From contig NZ_QJRF01000073.1 of assembly GCF_013393345.1 (NCBI RefSeq), positions 26,127 through 90,126 of the forward strand: a stretch of DNA of 64,000 bases, in the 5' to 3' direction. Both the position numbers and the translations under genes were made by a program. A model generated the notes under the pieces. The model had not been told where the DNA came from and did not search any database. It saw only the letters and a list, made by a program, of their open reading frames with translations. This DNA comes from Pseudomonas taiwanensis (lineage in GTDB: Bacteria; Pseudomonadota; Gammaproteobacteria; Pseudomonadales; Pseudomonadaceae). Numbering within the stretch: position 1 is the first letter of the stretch; each line of letters opens with the position of its first letter. Of the stretch, positions 45,581-53,895 are shown one piece after another.

Positions 45581-46681
45581 ATGTCTATCGAGTTCGTCGG
45601 GATGGTCTTCCCCCGCCAATGGTCCGAAACCCACGGCCCACGCACAGGTGACTTCGACCTGGAATTCCTCCGCCAGCACGCCCGCGCCCACGAGCACGCC
45701 GGGTTCGACCGGGTGCTGATCGCCAGCGGCCCGGGCAGCGCCGACAGCCTGCAACTGGCCGCGTATGTCGCGGCCCACACCGAGCGCCTGGGCTTCATGA
45801 TCGCCCACCGCCCTGCCCTGACTTCGCCCACCGTCGCCGCCCGCGCCTTCGCCACGCTGGATCACACCACCGGTGGCGGGCGCATCCGCCTGCACGCCAT
45901 TACCGGCATCACCGCCGAACCCCAGGAAGGCGACCCGCTGCTGGACAAGACCGAACGCTACAAGCGCACCGATGAGTACCTGGAGATCGTCCGCCGCACC
46001 TGGACGTCCGAAGAACCCTTCGACTTCGACGGGCAGTACTTCCAGATCAAGGGCGCCTTCTCACCGGTCAAGCCGCTGCAGAAACCGCATATCCCGATTT
46101 CCTTCGGTGGCTCGTCCGATATCGCCTACCAGATCGCTGTGAAGCACGCCGACCTCTATGCGCTGTGGGGCGAGCCACTGACCGGCGTAGCGGAGCAAAT
46201 CGCCAAGCTGCGCGCAGCGGCCCAGCAGGCCGGGGTGGCTTCACCTCGGGTGAGCCTGTCGGTGCGTTTGATCCTCGGCCCCACGGAGGAACTGGCCTGG
46301 AAGCGAGCAGGTGAAATCCTCGCGCAGATTCAGGCCAACCCGCAGTTCGCTGAAGGCAGCCCCTGGCGCAAGCGGATCAAGGGCACAGGTTCCGAGCGCC
46401 TGCTGGCCGCGGCGGCTGCCGGCGACCGCCACGACCGCGCCCTGTGGATGCCCACCGCCACCGCCGTAGGCGCCTACGGCGACACCACCGCGCTGGTGGG
46501 CACACCGGAAACCGTGGCCGAAGCGCTGCTGGATTACGTGGACCTAGGCGTCACCACCTTCCTCAACCGTGGTTACGACCCCTACTACGACGCCGTGGAC
46601 TACGGCCGCTGGATCATCCCGGCAGTGCGCGCCGAAGCCCGTCGGCGAGCGCTGCAACGGGCGGAAAAGGCGTCTGCCTGA
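45581..46681 (+). CDS. LLM-class flavin-dependent monooxygenase 2
   Basis: A 366-residue luciferase-like monooxygenase with SsuD-type features: VGMVFPRQWSETH near the start, DRVLIASGPGSADSLQLAAYVA, LGFMIAHRPALTSPTVAARAFATLD, and VGTPETVAEALLDYVDLGVTTF at the C-terminal barrel end. It is shorter than, and only distantly similar to, the two other LLM proteins in the window, so it probably acts on a different substrate. GGAG lies 7 nt before the ATG. It is 61 bp after receptor 1 with no own sigma-54 promoter recognised, which suggests cotranscription with the receptor. Confidence 0.87.
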   Translation: MSIEFVGMVFPRQWSETHGPRTGDFDLEFLRQHARAHEHAGFDRVLIASGPGSADSLQLAAYVAAHTERLGFMIAHRPALTSPTVAARAFATLDHTTGGGRIRLHAITGITAEPQEGDPLLDKTERYKRTDEYLEIVRRTWTSEEPFDFDGQYFQIKGAFSPVKPLQKPHIPISFGGSSDIAYQIAVKHADLYALWGEPLTGVAEQIAKLRAAAQQAGVASPRVSLSVRLILGPTEELAWKRAGEILAQIQANPQFAEGSPWRKRIKGTGSERLLAAAAAGDRHDRALWMPTATAVGAYGDTTALVGTPETVAEALLDYVDLGVTTFLNRGYDPYYDAVDYGRWIIPAVRAEARRRALQRAEKASA

Positions 46682-46689
46682 CGCCCGGT

Positions 46690-46761
46690 GATGGGTATCG
46701 CAGGCTCCACCCATCCTACGGAGGTAATTCGTAGGATGGGTGGAGCGGGGCGATACCCATC
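46690..46761. repeat. 72-bp inverted repeat between convergent genes
   Basis: GATGGGTATCGC...CTCCACCCATCCTACG is followed after about 10 bp by its inverted copy. The arms of about 30 bp are nearly perfect. It lies between two convergent sulfur genes, overlaps the stop codon of the minus-strand one, and could end both transcripts. Half copies occur at about 58706-58738 and 34683. Confidence 0.75.
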
Positions 46762-47815
46762 AATCCCTGCGACGTACCGCCAGGAGTTCATTCGCAGCCT
46801 GCAACGGCCTCGGGTCCACCCACCCGGCGATGTCGAAATCCCGCTCCAGGAAACCATGCAGGTTGAGGAAGTCCTTCTGGATTCCCAGGTACTCCAGGCG
46901 CTGTTCCGAGAGATCCGGCGCCAGGGTGGTGTGGAAGTCGTCGCGGTAGGCCTCGGCCACACCCTCGCTGCCGGCGCGGGTTTCCAGTTGCAGGATGCTG
47001 TGCAGGGCATCGCGGTTGTCGCTGGCCCACTCGGCGGCCCGCAGGGTCTGGGCAAGGAAACGCACCACCAGGTCGAAATGCTCATCGAGCAGGCTCTGGT
47101 GAACCGTGATCGGCCTCGGCGTGCCGTTGTTGATGCGGTAGCGCGGCCCGGCCACGCGATCCAGGTCAATTCCGACCACCAGCCCCAGGCGCCTCGCGGC
47201 ATCTGCAGCGGATGCGCCCTTCACGTACACCGCATCCACCTCGCCACGCACCAGGTGATCCAGCCCTGACCACAGACGCTGCAGGCCCTCTTCCGGCGTG
47301 CGCGCCTCCGTCTGGTCCAGCAGCGCCACCTCCACCAGTTGCACATCGTCGAAGCCCAGGCCCGCCAATGCCAGCGCCCCCTTGTAGCCATGCAGGCTCA
47401 TGCCCCGCGCGATGCTGCCGCCACGGCTGTCCGACCAGGCCGGCAACGCCAGCCGTTTGCCCTTCAGGTCAGCGGGGCTGCGAATGCCGGAGTCGGGACG
47501 AACCAGGATGGTCTGCCATTCCTCGATCCAGGTCAGGCCGATCAGCCGACTCGGCGCGCCCGCCGCACGGGCCACCAGCGCGGGGATGTTGCCGCCTTCG
47601 CGGAAGAGCCCCGGCAGCTCGTGGTCGTAATGGTGACGCCCGAGTTGGCGGGCCCCCTGCAGGGTGGACACCGGCAGGCCGTCAGAGGCGAACTCCTCGG
47701 TCAGCCAGCCGAGCTTGTAGGCGATGCCCGACGCTGTGGGCACCGGGCAACGGGTGAACCAGATCTGTTCGAGGGTGGATGGGCGAGCGGTAGGGGATGC
47801 TACGGCGATAGTCAT
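46760..47815 (-). CDS. DszB-like desulfinase homologue A
   Basis: A 351-residue soluble protein of the ABC binding-protein fold but with no signal peptide, so cytoplasmic. The N-terminal IWFTRCPVP and later HYDH...FREGGNIPAL match the DszB (2'-hydroxybiphenyl-2-sulfinate desulfinase) pattern. The DszB catalytic Cys, His and Arg (C27, H60, R70) correspond to Cys23, His62 and Arg72 here, with identical His-to-Arg spacing. It would release sulfite from a sulfinate. It is transcribed from its own sigma-54 promoter divergently from sfnB. It shares the CPVP, RxGGNIPA and RxNNGTPR motifs with the pair at 53.9-56.0 kb but is more divergent. The alignment is from memory of DszB. Confidence 0.75.
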   Translation of the reverse strand: MTIAVASPTARPSTLEQIWFTRCPVPTASGIAYKLGWLTEEFASDGLPVSTLQGARQLGRHHYDHELPGLFREGGNIPALVARAAGAPSRLIGLTWIEEWQTILVRPDSGIRSPADLKGKRLALPAWSDSRGGSIARGMSLHGYKGALALAGLGFDDVQLVEVALLDQTEARTPEEGLQRLWSGLDHLVRGEVDAVYVKGASAADAARRLGLVVGIDLDRVAGPRYRINNGTPRPITVHQSLLDEHFDLVVRFLAQTLRAAEWASDNRDALHSILQLETRAGSEGVAEAYRDDFHTTLAPDLSEQRLEYLGIQKDFLNLHGFLERDFDIAGWVDPRPLQAANELLAVRRRD

Positions 47816-47870
47816 GAGGCACTCCGGATTGAATGAACGATGCGGCCTTCAATGGCCGTTACGCCTGCAT

Positions 47871-47886
47871 CGCAATGCCTGTGCCA
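47871..47886 (-). promoter_or_regulatory. Sigma-54 promoter of DszB-like gene A
   Basis: On the minus strand TGGCACAGGCATTGCG, a near-perfect match to TGGCAC-N5-TTGC, with GG-N10-GC spacing, 56 bp before the ATG. Confidence 0.78.
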
Positions 47887-47940
47887 AGCGCCCCAAGGCC
47901 CATGACTGAAGGCCTCGTGCAAGCCGGTCGATCCCATCGG

Positions 47941-47956
47941 TGCTGTCAGGCCAGCA
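47941..47956. promoter_or_regulatory. Candidate SfnR activating site 5
   Basis: Exact TGCTG-N6-CAGCA in the 360-bp gap between divergent desulfinase A and sfnB genes, about 55 bp from the minus-strand promoter. A half site TGCTG-N6-AAGCA follows at 47972-47987. Confidence 0.68.
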
Positions 47957-48003
47957 GCACTGCGCAGGCACTGCTGGCCTTGAAGCAATCGCCACTCCAT
48001 CGC

Positions 48004-48019
48004 TGCTGCCAGAGCAGCA
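48004..48019. promoter_or_regulatory. Candidate SfnR activating site 6
   Basis: Exact TGCTG-N6-CAGCA, about 78 bp upstream of the sfnB sigma-54 promoter. With site 5 it gives a shared divergent enhancer. No gene is supported in 47816-48175. Confidence 0.68.
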
Positions 48020-48095
48020 GGCGATTGCTCGCCAGCACTCGTCGCATGGCGTGCAAGCCGCGCCGTCAGAGGCTTTCATCCCATTCGCGGGCCAC

Positions 48096-48111
48096 TGGCA
48101 CAGAAGCTGCT
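48096..48111 (+). promoter_or_regulatory. Sigma-54 promoter of sfnB
   Basis: TGGCACAGAAGCTGCT with GG-N10-GC spacing, 65 bp before the sfnB ATG. Confidence 0.75.
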
Positions 48112-48175
48112 CAAGCCATTGCGACCGCCCGGCATGACCGGGCATGCAGATGGATGAATCGACAGAGGTGGAATC

Positions 48176-49435
48176 ATGAGTACGGCCGAACGCAGCCTGG
48201 CTACCGGCGAAGCGCCCAGCGCGGTGCGCATCCTGCGTAACGAGGCGGAAGCCCTGGACGCGGCCCGGGAGGTGGCGAAGGAAATCGCCGAAATCGCCGC
48301 AGACCCGGCACGCAATGGCGAACTGCCGCGCCGCCAGGCCGAGCTGTTGTCGCAGAGCGGGATCACTGCCATTGGTGTACCCAAGGCCAATGGCGGTCTC
48401 GGCGCGTCGGTGGAGACTATCGTGGAAACGGTGCGGATCATCTCCGTGGCGGACGGCGGCGTCGGCCAGTTGCTGCAGATCCACAACGTCATGCTGCGTG
48501 GCCTGCTGACGTCCAATTACCCGCAGGAAGTGCGTGAGCGGGTGATCGCCGATGTGCTGGCGGGCAAACGCTTCGGCAATGCGCTGGCGGAAGTCGGCGG
48601 CAAGAACAAGTTCGCCCTCAAGACCCGCGTGGAGCGCCGCGCCGACGGCAAACTGGTGCTCAACGGCAGCAAGTTCTACTCCACGGGCTCCTACCTGGCG
48701 GAATGGATCTCCCTCACGGCAGCCTCCGACGACGGTGGCGTCGGCGTGCTGCTGAACCGCGACACCCCCGGCCTGGCACTGGTGGACGACTGGGAGGCCT
48801 TCGGCCAGAACAACTCCGTCAGCGGCACCGTGATCTTCAACGAGATCGAACTGGACGAGCGCTATGTCTCGCGCCGTGAAGGCCCGATGAAGCGCACCTG
48901 GCTGAGCTTCCCGCAGATCCTCCACGCAGCCATCGATACCGGCATCGCCGCCGGTGCCCTGGATGCCGGGGTGCAGTACCTGCGCAACCAGTCGCGCCCC
49001 TGGGTCGAGAGTGGTGTGGAGAACGCCAGCGAAGAGCCGCACATCATCCGCCAGATCGGCGAATACGCCGTCGACCTGCGCGCTGCCGAATCCCTGCTGC
49101 GCGACGCCGCACGCGTGTTCGACCGCCAGGACCAGGACCCGGAGAACAAGGAACTGCAGGACGAGCTGATCCTCTCCGTGGCCACCGCACGCGCGCACTC
49201 CGACAGCGCCTCGCTGAAGATTTCCAGCGACATCTTCTCCCTGCTCGGGGCCAGCGCCTCGCTGACCAAGTGGAACCTCGATCGCTTCTGGCGCAATGCG
49301 CGGGTCCACACCACCCACGACCCGATCCGCTGGCGCCTGCACCACGTCGGAAACTACTACCTCAACGGCGTGGACCCGGGCGAATACACCGCCATCCTCG
49401 ACGCCAAGCAAAAGGAAGGCGCTACCCGGCGCTGA
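48176..49435 (+). CDS. sfnB: SfnB/DszC-family flavin-dependent sulfur acquisition oxidoreductase
   Basis: A 419-residue acyl-CoA-dehydrogenase-fold protein of the SfnB/DszC group. It has the helical N-terminal domain (LPRRQAELLSQSGITAIGVPKANGGLGAS pattern), the beta-domain with LNGSKFYSTGSYLAEWI, a VSGTVIFNEIELDERYV segment, and the C-terminal four-helix domain with RNARVHTTHDPIRWRLHHVG, which includes the family's conserved His-rich end. Unlike true acyl-CoA dehydrogenases, this group uses FMNH2 and oxygen to oxygenate sulfur compounds (DszC: sulfide to sulfone). AGAGGTGG precedes the ATG. It is driven by its own sigma-54 promoter. The name follows Pseudomonas usage; the substrate is unproven. 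Confidence 0.87.
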   Translation: MSTAERSLATGEAPSAVRILRNEAEALDAAREVAKEIAEIAADPARNGELPRRQAELLSQSGITAIGVPKANGGLGASVETIVETVRIISVADGGVGQLLQIHNVMLRGLLTSNYPQEVRERVIADVLAGKRFGNALAEVGGKNKFALKTRVERRADGKLVLNGSKFYSTGSYLAEWISLTAASDDGGVGVLLNRDTPGLALVDDWEAFGQNNSVSGTVIFNEIELDERYVSRREGPMKRTWLSFPQILHAAIDTGIAAGALDAGVQYLRNQSRPWVESGVENASEEPHIIRQIGEYAVDLRAAESLLRDAARVFDRQDQDPENKELQDELILSVATARAHSDSASLKISSDIFSLLGASASLTKWNLDRFWRNARVHTTHDPIRWRLHHVGNYYLNGVDPGEYTAILDAKQKEGATRR

Positions 49436-49552
49436 TTGCCACCTCCTCTCCCTACGGCATGCCGTGCGAAAACATCGCCCGGCAGTTTTCATACAGCCTT
49501 ATCGAGCTCCCTTTCCCGCCGCCATGTTCATGCCATGGCGCGCGGGCTTTTC

Positions 49553-50878
49553 ATGGATCGGAAAATGTCATCGCTACTCGCCAATGCCATTCGCAACAGC
49601 CGCCAGCTCATGCTGGCTTCCTCCGCCCTGCTGCTCGCCGGGCTCGCCCAGGCTTCCGAGGCCGAGGCGCCCAAGGCACCGCCCGCGCCGCCTGAGCTGC
49701 TGGCCATCAAGGCCGCCCACCTGGTCGACGTGAACACCGGCAAGGTGCTGGACAACCCCGTGGTGCTGGTCGAAGGCGACCGGATCAAGGCCGTCGGCCA
49801 GGGCTTGGCGATTCCGCCCGAAGCCCGTCAGCTCGATCTTGGCGACAGTACCTTGCTGCCTGGCCTGATCGACTTCCATGTCCACCTGGGCGGTTTCGGC
49901 CCGCGCATCGGCACCGCCCGTGGTGCCCTGGCCGGCGCGAAACAGGCCAAGGCCACCCTGGAATCGGGTTTCACCAGCCTGCGCAACATGGGCGGTCGTG
50001 CCTACACAGGCATCGCCCTGCGTGATGCCATCACCGATGGCGACATTCCCGGCCCACGCATCTTCGATGCCGGCACCCTGCTGACCACCACTGGCGGCCA
50101 TTGCTCGGGCCAGGTCAGTACGCCCGAAGAGGACCAGGACGGCCCGGGCGTGGCCAACGGCGCCGAGGCCTTCGAGCGCAAGGTCCGCCAGCAGTTCAAG
50201 TACGGCGCGGACTTCATCAAGGTCTGCATCACCGGCGGCTTCATGAGCGGCACCGACCCACGGGTGACCCAGTTCAGCGAGGAAGAGCTGAAGGCCGTGA
50301 TCGACACCGCCCACCGCTACCGCAAGAAGGTCGCGGTGCATGCCCACGGCGCCGATGGCATCCGCCTCGCCGCACGCCTGGGCGCGGACAGCATCGAGCA
50401 CGCCTCCCTGGTGGACGACGAAGGCCTGAAGCTGCTCAAGCAGAAGAACATTCCCATCGTGCCGACCCTGGCCATCGACAGCCTGGCCCTGGAGCACGCC
50501 GTGGAAGCCGGCGCCAACCAGTACAACCTGGCCGTGCTGAAGCAGACAGGCACCATTCACAAGCAGAACATCGGCAAGGCGATCAAGGCGGGCATCCCGA
50601 TCCTCTATGGCACCGATGCGCCCATCACCCCGCACGGCACCAACCCGGTGGAATTCCACTACCTGGTGGAAGCCGGCCTGACACCGCTGCAGGCGATCCA
50701 GGCGGCCACCGTCACCCCGGCGAAATGGCTGGGCGCCAGTGAAGACATCGGCAGCCTCGACGCCGGACGCTTCGCCGACATCATCGCCGTGCACGCCGAT
50801 CCCCTGGCCGATATCCGCGTGCTGGAAAAGGTCCAGTGGGTGATGAAGGGCGGCAAGGTCTACAAGAACGAACTTTGA
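49553..50878 (+). CDS. Exported metal-dependent amidohydrolase
   Basis: A protein of about 441 residues with a signal peptide (hydrophobic LMLASSALLLAGLAQASEA). It has an amidohydrolase-superfamily barrel with two-metal ligands: HVHLGG (HxH on strand 1), a Lys in DFIKVC that may be carboxylated, HAHG, SIEHAS and the final Asp in YGTDAP. It resembles imidazolonepropionase-like and prolidase-like hydrolases. It follows sfnB by 117 bp with no separate sigma-54 promoter, so it may be read from the sfnB promoter. Its place in sulfur metabolism is unclear; hydrolysis of an amide- or lactam-bearing sulfur compound in the periplasm is a guess. The start is uncertain (49535, 49553 or 49565). Confidence 0.82.
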   Translation: MDRKMSSLLANAIRNSRQLMLASSALLLAGLAQASEAEAPKAPPAPPELLAIKAAHLVDVNTGKVLDNPVVLVEGDRIKAVGQGLAIPPEARQLDLGDSTLLPGLIDFHVHLGGFGPRIGTARGALAGAKQAKATLESGFTSLRNMGGRAYTGIALRDAITDGDIPGPRIFDAGTLLTTTGGHCSGQVSTPEEDQDGPGVANGAEAFERKVRQQFKYGADFIKVCITGGFMSGTDPRVTQFSEEELKAVIDTAHRYRKKVAVHAHGADGIRLAARLGADSIEHASLVDDEGLKLLKQKNIPIVPTLAIDSLALEHAVEAGANQYNLAVLKQTGTIHKQNIGKAIKAGIPILYGTDAPITPHGTNPVEFHYLVEAGLTPLQAIQAATVTPAKWLGASEDIGSLDAGRFADIIAVHADPLADIRVLEKVQWVMKGGKVYKNEL

Positions 50879-50890
50879 TACCCACGTGTT

Positions 50891-51596
50891 CGTAGGTTGG
50901 TCTGAGCTACGCGAAGCCCAACAATTGCCTACTCCGACGTTGGGCTTCGCTTCGCTCTGCCGCAACCTACAAAGGCGAGCATCACCCAGCACCGCAAGCG
51001 GGCCTGCCAATTCCGTAGGTTGGGCTGAGCTACGCGAAGCCCAACAATTGCCTGCTCCGCCGTTGGGCTTCGCTTCGCTCTGCCGCAACCTACAAAGGCG
51101 AGCATCACCCAGCACCGAAAGCGGGCCTGCCAATTCCGTAGGTTGGGCTGAGCTACGCGAAGCCCAACAATTGCCAGCTCCGCCGTTGGGCTTCGCTTCG
51201 CTCTGCCGCAACCTACAAAGGCGAGCATCACCCAGCACCGCAAGCGGGCCTGCCAATTCCGTAGGTTGGGCTGAGCTACGCGAAGCCCAACAATTGCCAG
51301 CTCCGCCGTTGGGCTTCGCTTCGCTCTGCCGCAACCTACAAAGGCGAGTATCACCCAGCACCGAAAGCGGGCCTGCCAATTCCGTAGGTTGGGCTGAGCT
51401 ACGCGAAGCCCAACAATTGCCAGCTCCGCCGTTGGGCTTCGCTTCGCTCTGCCGCAACCTACAAAGGCGAGTATCACCCAGCATCGAAAGCGGGCCTGCC
51501 AAATCCGTAGGTTGGCGTAGAGCGCAGCGAAACCCAACGTTGCGGGGTCCGGTTTGATCGTTGGGCCTCGCGTAGCTCGGACCAACCTACGTTCAC
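50891..51596. repeat. 123-bp tandem repeat array, five full units plus a diverged sixth
   Basis: Units start (CGTAGGTTGG) at 50891, 51014, 51137, 51260, 51383 and 51506, exactly 123 bp apart. Each has two inverted arms (GTAGGTTGGGCTGAGCTACG...GCCCAAC and GTTGGGCTTCGCTTCGCTC...GCAACCTAC) and a linker (AAAGGCGAGCATCACCCAGC...GGGCCTGCCAATTC). Units differ at only a few positions; the sixth diverges after its first arm. Because 123 is divisible by 3, long false reading frames cross it on both strands. It lies between the amidohydrolase and a convergent aldolase-like gene. Confidence 0.92.
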
Positions 51597-51608
51597 GTCT
51601 GAACCATG

Positions 51609-51636
51609 AAAAAGCCCGGCATCTGCCGGGCTTTTT
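51609..51636. terminator. Bidirectional rho-independent terminator
   Basis: AAAAAGCCCGGCA / TGCCGGGCTTTTT with a 2-base loop, 11 bp beyond the stop of the aldolase-like gene. It works in both directions. Confidence 0.88.
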
Positions 51637-51646
51637 AACTGCTGCA

Positions 51647-52390
51647 TCAAGCTGCCTGTTCCAGCAGCTTGCGGCCCTCGTCCCAGAGGCCGGTCATTTT
51701 CCATTGCTGTTCCAGCACGCCGGGGCCGAACTCCTGGGAGCCGCCGAGGTTTTCCGCCAGGGCCTGGAAGTAAGCGCCCTCTTCCACCAGCAGGATCAGC
51801 CTGGCCACCGGCAGGATGCCTTCACCCCAGAAGGTGGCGCCGCCGTTGGCCTCCAGCAGGCCCGGAGTGTGCGGATTGGCCTTGATGGTCTCGACGATGA
51901 AGGACGGCTCGGACTGGCGGCGGTCGATGTAGATCGGCAGCTCGCGGGCCAGGGTCACCCGCTGCGACGCGGCATAGCGCAACGGCAGCACGCGATGGGC
52001 ACCGGCCCAGCCGCCGAGGTACGGCGTGTGCACGTGGACCACCAGGTTGACCTCCGGACGCTCCTTGAACACCAGCGCGTAGCGCTTGCCACTGCCGGCT
52101 TCCTTGCTGGCCTCCAGGGCGCTGCCGGGGGCGAGGTTTTCGTCCAGGTGGACGGTGCCGTCATGGCTGACCACCGAGGCGCGGATGCTCTGGTCATCGG
52201 CCCAGGGGCTGGGTGCGCGCAGGGCGATCACCAGGTCGCTGGAGGGCACCCGCAGGTAGGCCTGGAGCGTGTTGGTCGCGGTGATAGTACGGGTCTCCTT
52301 CAGCACGCGGAAGGCTTTCTCGAAATCACGTTTGGCCTGCACCACCTGGTCGCGGATGACGCTGTCGAGGGCTTGGGATGTCTGGGTCAT
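51647..52390 (-). CDS. Class II aldolase/adducin-like protein
   Basis: A 247-residue protein. ATATNTLQAYLRVPSSDLVIAL near the N-terminus and HVHTPYLGGWAGAH with an H-x-H pair in the middle resemble class II aldolase/adducin domains, in which these histidines bind the catalytic metal. TPGLLEANGGATFWGEG in the C-terminal half corresponds to the family's HG-x-x-xxG region but lacks the usual third His. It could act on a carbon skeleton left after desulfurisation; that is inference. The ATG at 52390 is chosen over an upstream start at 52426. It is divergent from an LLM gene and has its own sigma-54 promoter. Confidence 0.72.
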   Translation of the reverse strand: MTQTSQALDSVIRDQVVQAKRDFEKAFRVLKETRTITATNTLQAYLRVPSSDLVIALRAPSPWADDQSIRASVVSHDGTVHLDENLAPGSALEASKEAGSGKRYALVFKERPEVNLVVHVHTPYLGGWAGAHRVLPLRYAASQRVTLARELPIYIDRRQSEPSFIVETIKANPHTPGLLEANGGATFWGEGILPVARLILLVEEGAYFQALAENLGGSQEFGPGVLEQQWKMTGLWDEGRKLLEQAA

Positions 52391-52469
52391 GGAAGCTGTC
52401 CTGTTTCTGTCCGGGAAGGGTCGCAACGGTCCTCCGTTGCCGGCCGTTTACACGGCGTAGAAGCCACAG

Positions 52470-52485
52470 AGCAGGACTTGTGCCA
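52470..52485 (-). promoter_or_regulatory. Sigma-54 promoter of the aldolase-like gene
   Basis: On the minus strand TGGCACAAGTCCTGCT with GG-N10-GC spacing, 80 bp before the ATG. Confidence 0.73.
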
Positions 52486-52659
52486 GCACCTCCAGCCCGC
52501 GCGGCGTGCGGGGCCGGTGCTGGCCGCTGGCGCAATCTGCTGCCTGCCAGACAGCGGTTGCTGGGCGACTGCTGCTGGAGACGCAATCGGCATCCACTGT
52601 CTTCCTCCGCCAGAGCCGAAAGCCGCAGATGGCGGGCGCTCCAGCCGGACCAGGAGGCG
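52486..52659. promoter_or_regulatory. Divergent regulatory gap with degenerate activator sites
   Basis: Between two outward-facing sigma-54 promoters. It holds a cluster of TGCTG half sites (about 52519, 52538, 52559 and 52570) but no exact TGCTG-N6-CAGCA; the nearest is TGCTG-N6-ACGCA at about 52573. It is probably a weak or cooperative SfnR target. Confidence 0.45.
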
Positions 52660-52675
52660 TGGCATGGGGGTTGCT
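52660..52675 (+). promoter_or_regulatory. Sigma-54 promoter of LLM3-desulfinase operon
   Basis: TGGCATGGGGGTTGCT with GG-N10-GC spacing and a perfect TTGCT -12 block, 43 bp before the LLM3 ATG. Confidence 0.77.
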
Positions 52676-52718
52676 ATTCCTGGATACAACTTGGCAATTC
52701 CAACCCTCAGGAGCTTAC

Positions 52719-53879
52719 ATGAGCACCGAATTCTTCTGGCGCCTGCCGCTGGGCACCGACGGCCCCCAACTCAGCACCGACAAGCACAACCGCGGTAATT
52801 CGCTGCGCCGGCCGGGCGATATTGCCCCGGGCCTGCTGCCCGACGGAACGCCGGATGACTTCACCTACATCGACTACATCGCCCAAGTGGCGAAAGCCGC
52901 CGAGCTGGCCGGTTTCGAGGGCGCCCTGCTGCCCACCGGCCCCGAGCCGTGGATCGCCGCCGCCGCACTGGCTCGCGAAACCCGCCGCATCAAGTTCCTG
53001 ATCGCCTTCCAGGCCACCTGGACCCTGCCGGCCTACGCCGCGCAGCAGGCCGCCATCCTGCAGAACCTCAGCCGTGGCCGCCTGGAGTGGAACATCATCA
53101 CCGGTGGCAATCCGGCCAGCCAACGCGCCAACGGCGACTTCCTCGAACACGACCTGCGCTACAAGCGCACCGGCGAGTTCCTCGACATCATCCAGGGGCT
53201 CTGGGAGAACGAGCGCTTCTCCTACGAGGGCGATATCTACCGCCTGGACAACGGCTCCCTGCCCCAGGGCCTGCACAACGAACGCAAGCCCGGCGTGTAC
53301 TTCTCCGGTTTCTCCGACGCCGCCCTGGACGTTGCGGCGCGTCACGCCGACGTCTACCTGAACTGGGCCGAGCCCGTGGACAAGCTGAAACCGCACATCG
53401 AGCGCGTGCGTGAACTGGCGGACAAACAAGGCCGCAGCGTGCGCTTCGGCCTGCGCGTAGACCTGTTCGCCCGCGAAACCGAGGAGGCCGCCTGGCGCGA
53501 CCTGCGCAACCAGTTCGAACGCCTGGAAGGCAAAGGCAGCTCGCTGGTCAAGCAGTTCACCAGCGGCTCCGACTCGGTCGGCGCCGCCCGCCAGACCGCT
53601 TACCACAAGGACATCAACGGCTTCGACGACCTGATCCTCGGCCCCAACCTCTGGGCCGGTTTCGCCAAGGCCAAGCCGGGGCCGACCGTGGGCCTGGTGG
53701 GCAGCCACCAGAACATCGCCGAGCGCCTTGCCGAATACCGCGACGCGGGGTTCTCGACCTTCATCCTGGCCGCCAACCCGCACCTGGAAGAAGCCCTGCG
53801 CATCGGCCAGGAAGTGCTGCCGCTGCTGCGCACACCTGCCGCGCAACAAACCAGTTCACCCCTCAAAGCCACCGCCTGA
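52719..53879 (+). CDS. LLM-class flavin-dependent monooxygenase 3 (SsuD/DszA-like)
   Basis: A 386-residue luciferase-like monooxygenase closely resembling the one at 37588 (FFWRLPLG, DDFTYIDYIAQVAKAAELAGFEGAL, GRLEWNIITGGNP, SHQNIAERLAEYRDAGFSTF). It would be FMNH2-dependent. It is followed at once by two DszB-like genes (16 bp gap), so the operon pairs a C-S-cleaving monooxygenase with desulfinases, the same logic as DszA and DszB. The ATG at 52719 has CAGGAG 7 nt upstream; a longer frame through the promoter is rejected. Confidence 0.88.
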   Translation: MSTEFFWRLPLGTDGPQLSTDKHNRGNSLRRPGDIAPGLLPDGTPDDFTYIDYIAQVAKAAELAGFEGALLPTGPEPWIAAAALARETRRIKFLIAFQATWTLPAYAAQQAAILQNLSRGRLEWNIITGGNPASQRANGDFLEHDLRYKRTGEFLDIIQGLWENERFSYEGDIYRLDNGSLPQGLHNERKPGVYFSGFSDAALDVAARHADVYLNWAEPVDKLKPHIERVRELADKQGRSVRFGLRVDLFARETEEAAWRDLRNQFERLEGKGSSLVKQFTSGSDSVGAARQTAYHKDINGFDDLILGPNLWAGFAKAKPGPTVGLVGSHQNIAERLAEYRDAGFSTFILAANPHLEEALRIGQEVLPLLRTPAAQQTSSPLKATA

Positions 53880-53895
53880 CGCCAAGGAAGACCTC

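Noticed and set aside
49574..51502. 642-codon minus-strand and 223-codon plus-strand (50886-51557) frames across the 123-bp array
   Set aside because: The repeat period is divisible by three, so frames stay open by construction; the predicted products are reiterated repeat translations.
50891..51596. CRISPR-like appearance of the regular arrays here and at 29995-30425
   Set aside because: The whole 123-bp or 113-bp unit is repeated, without unique spacers, and no cas genes are present.
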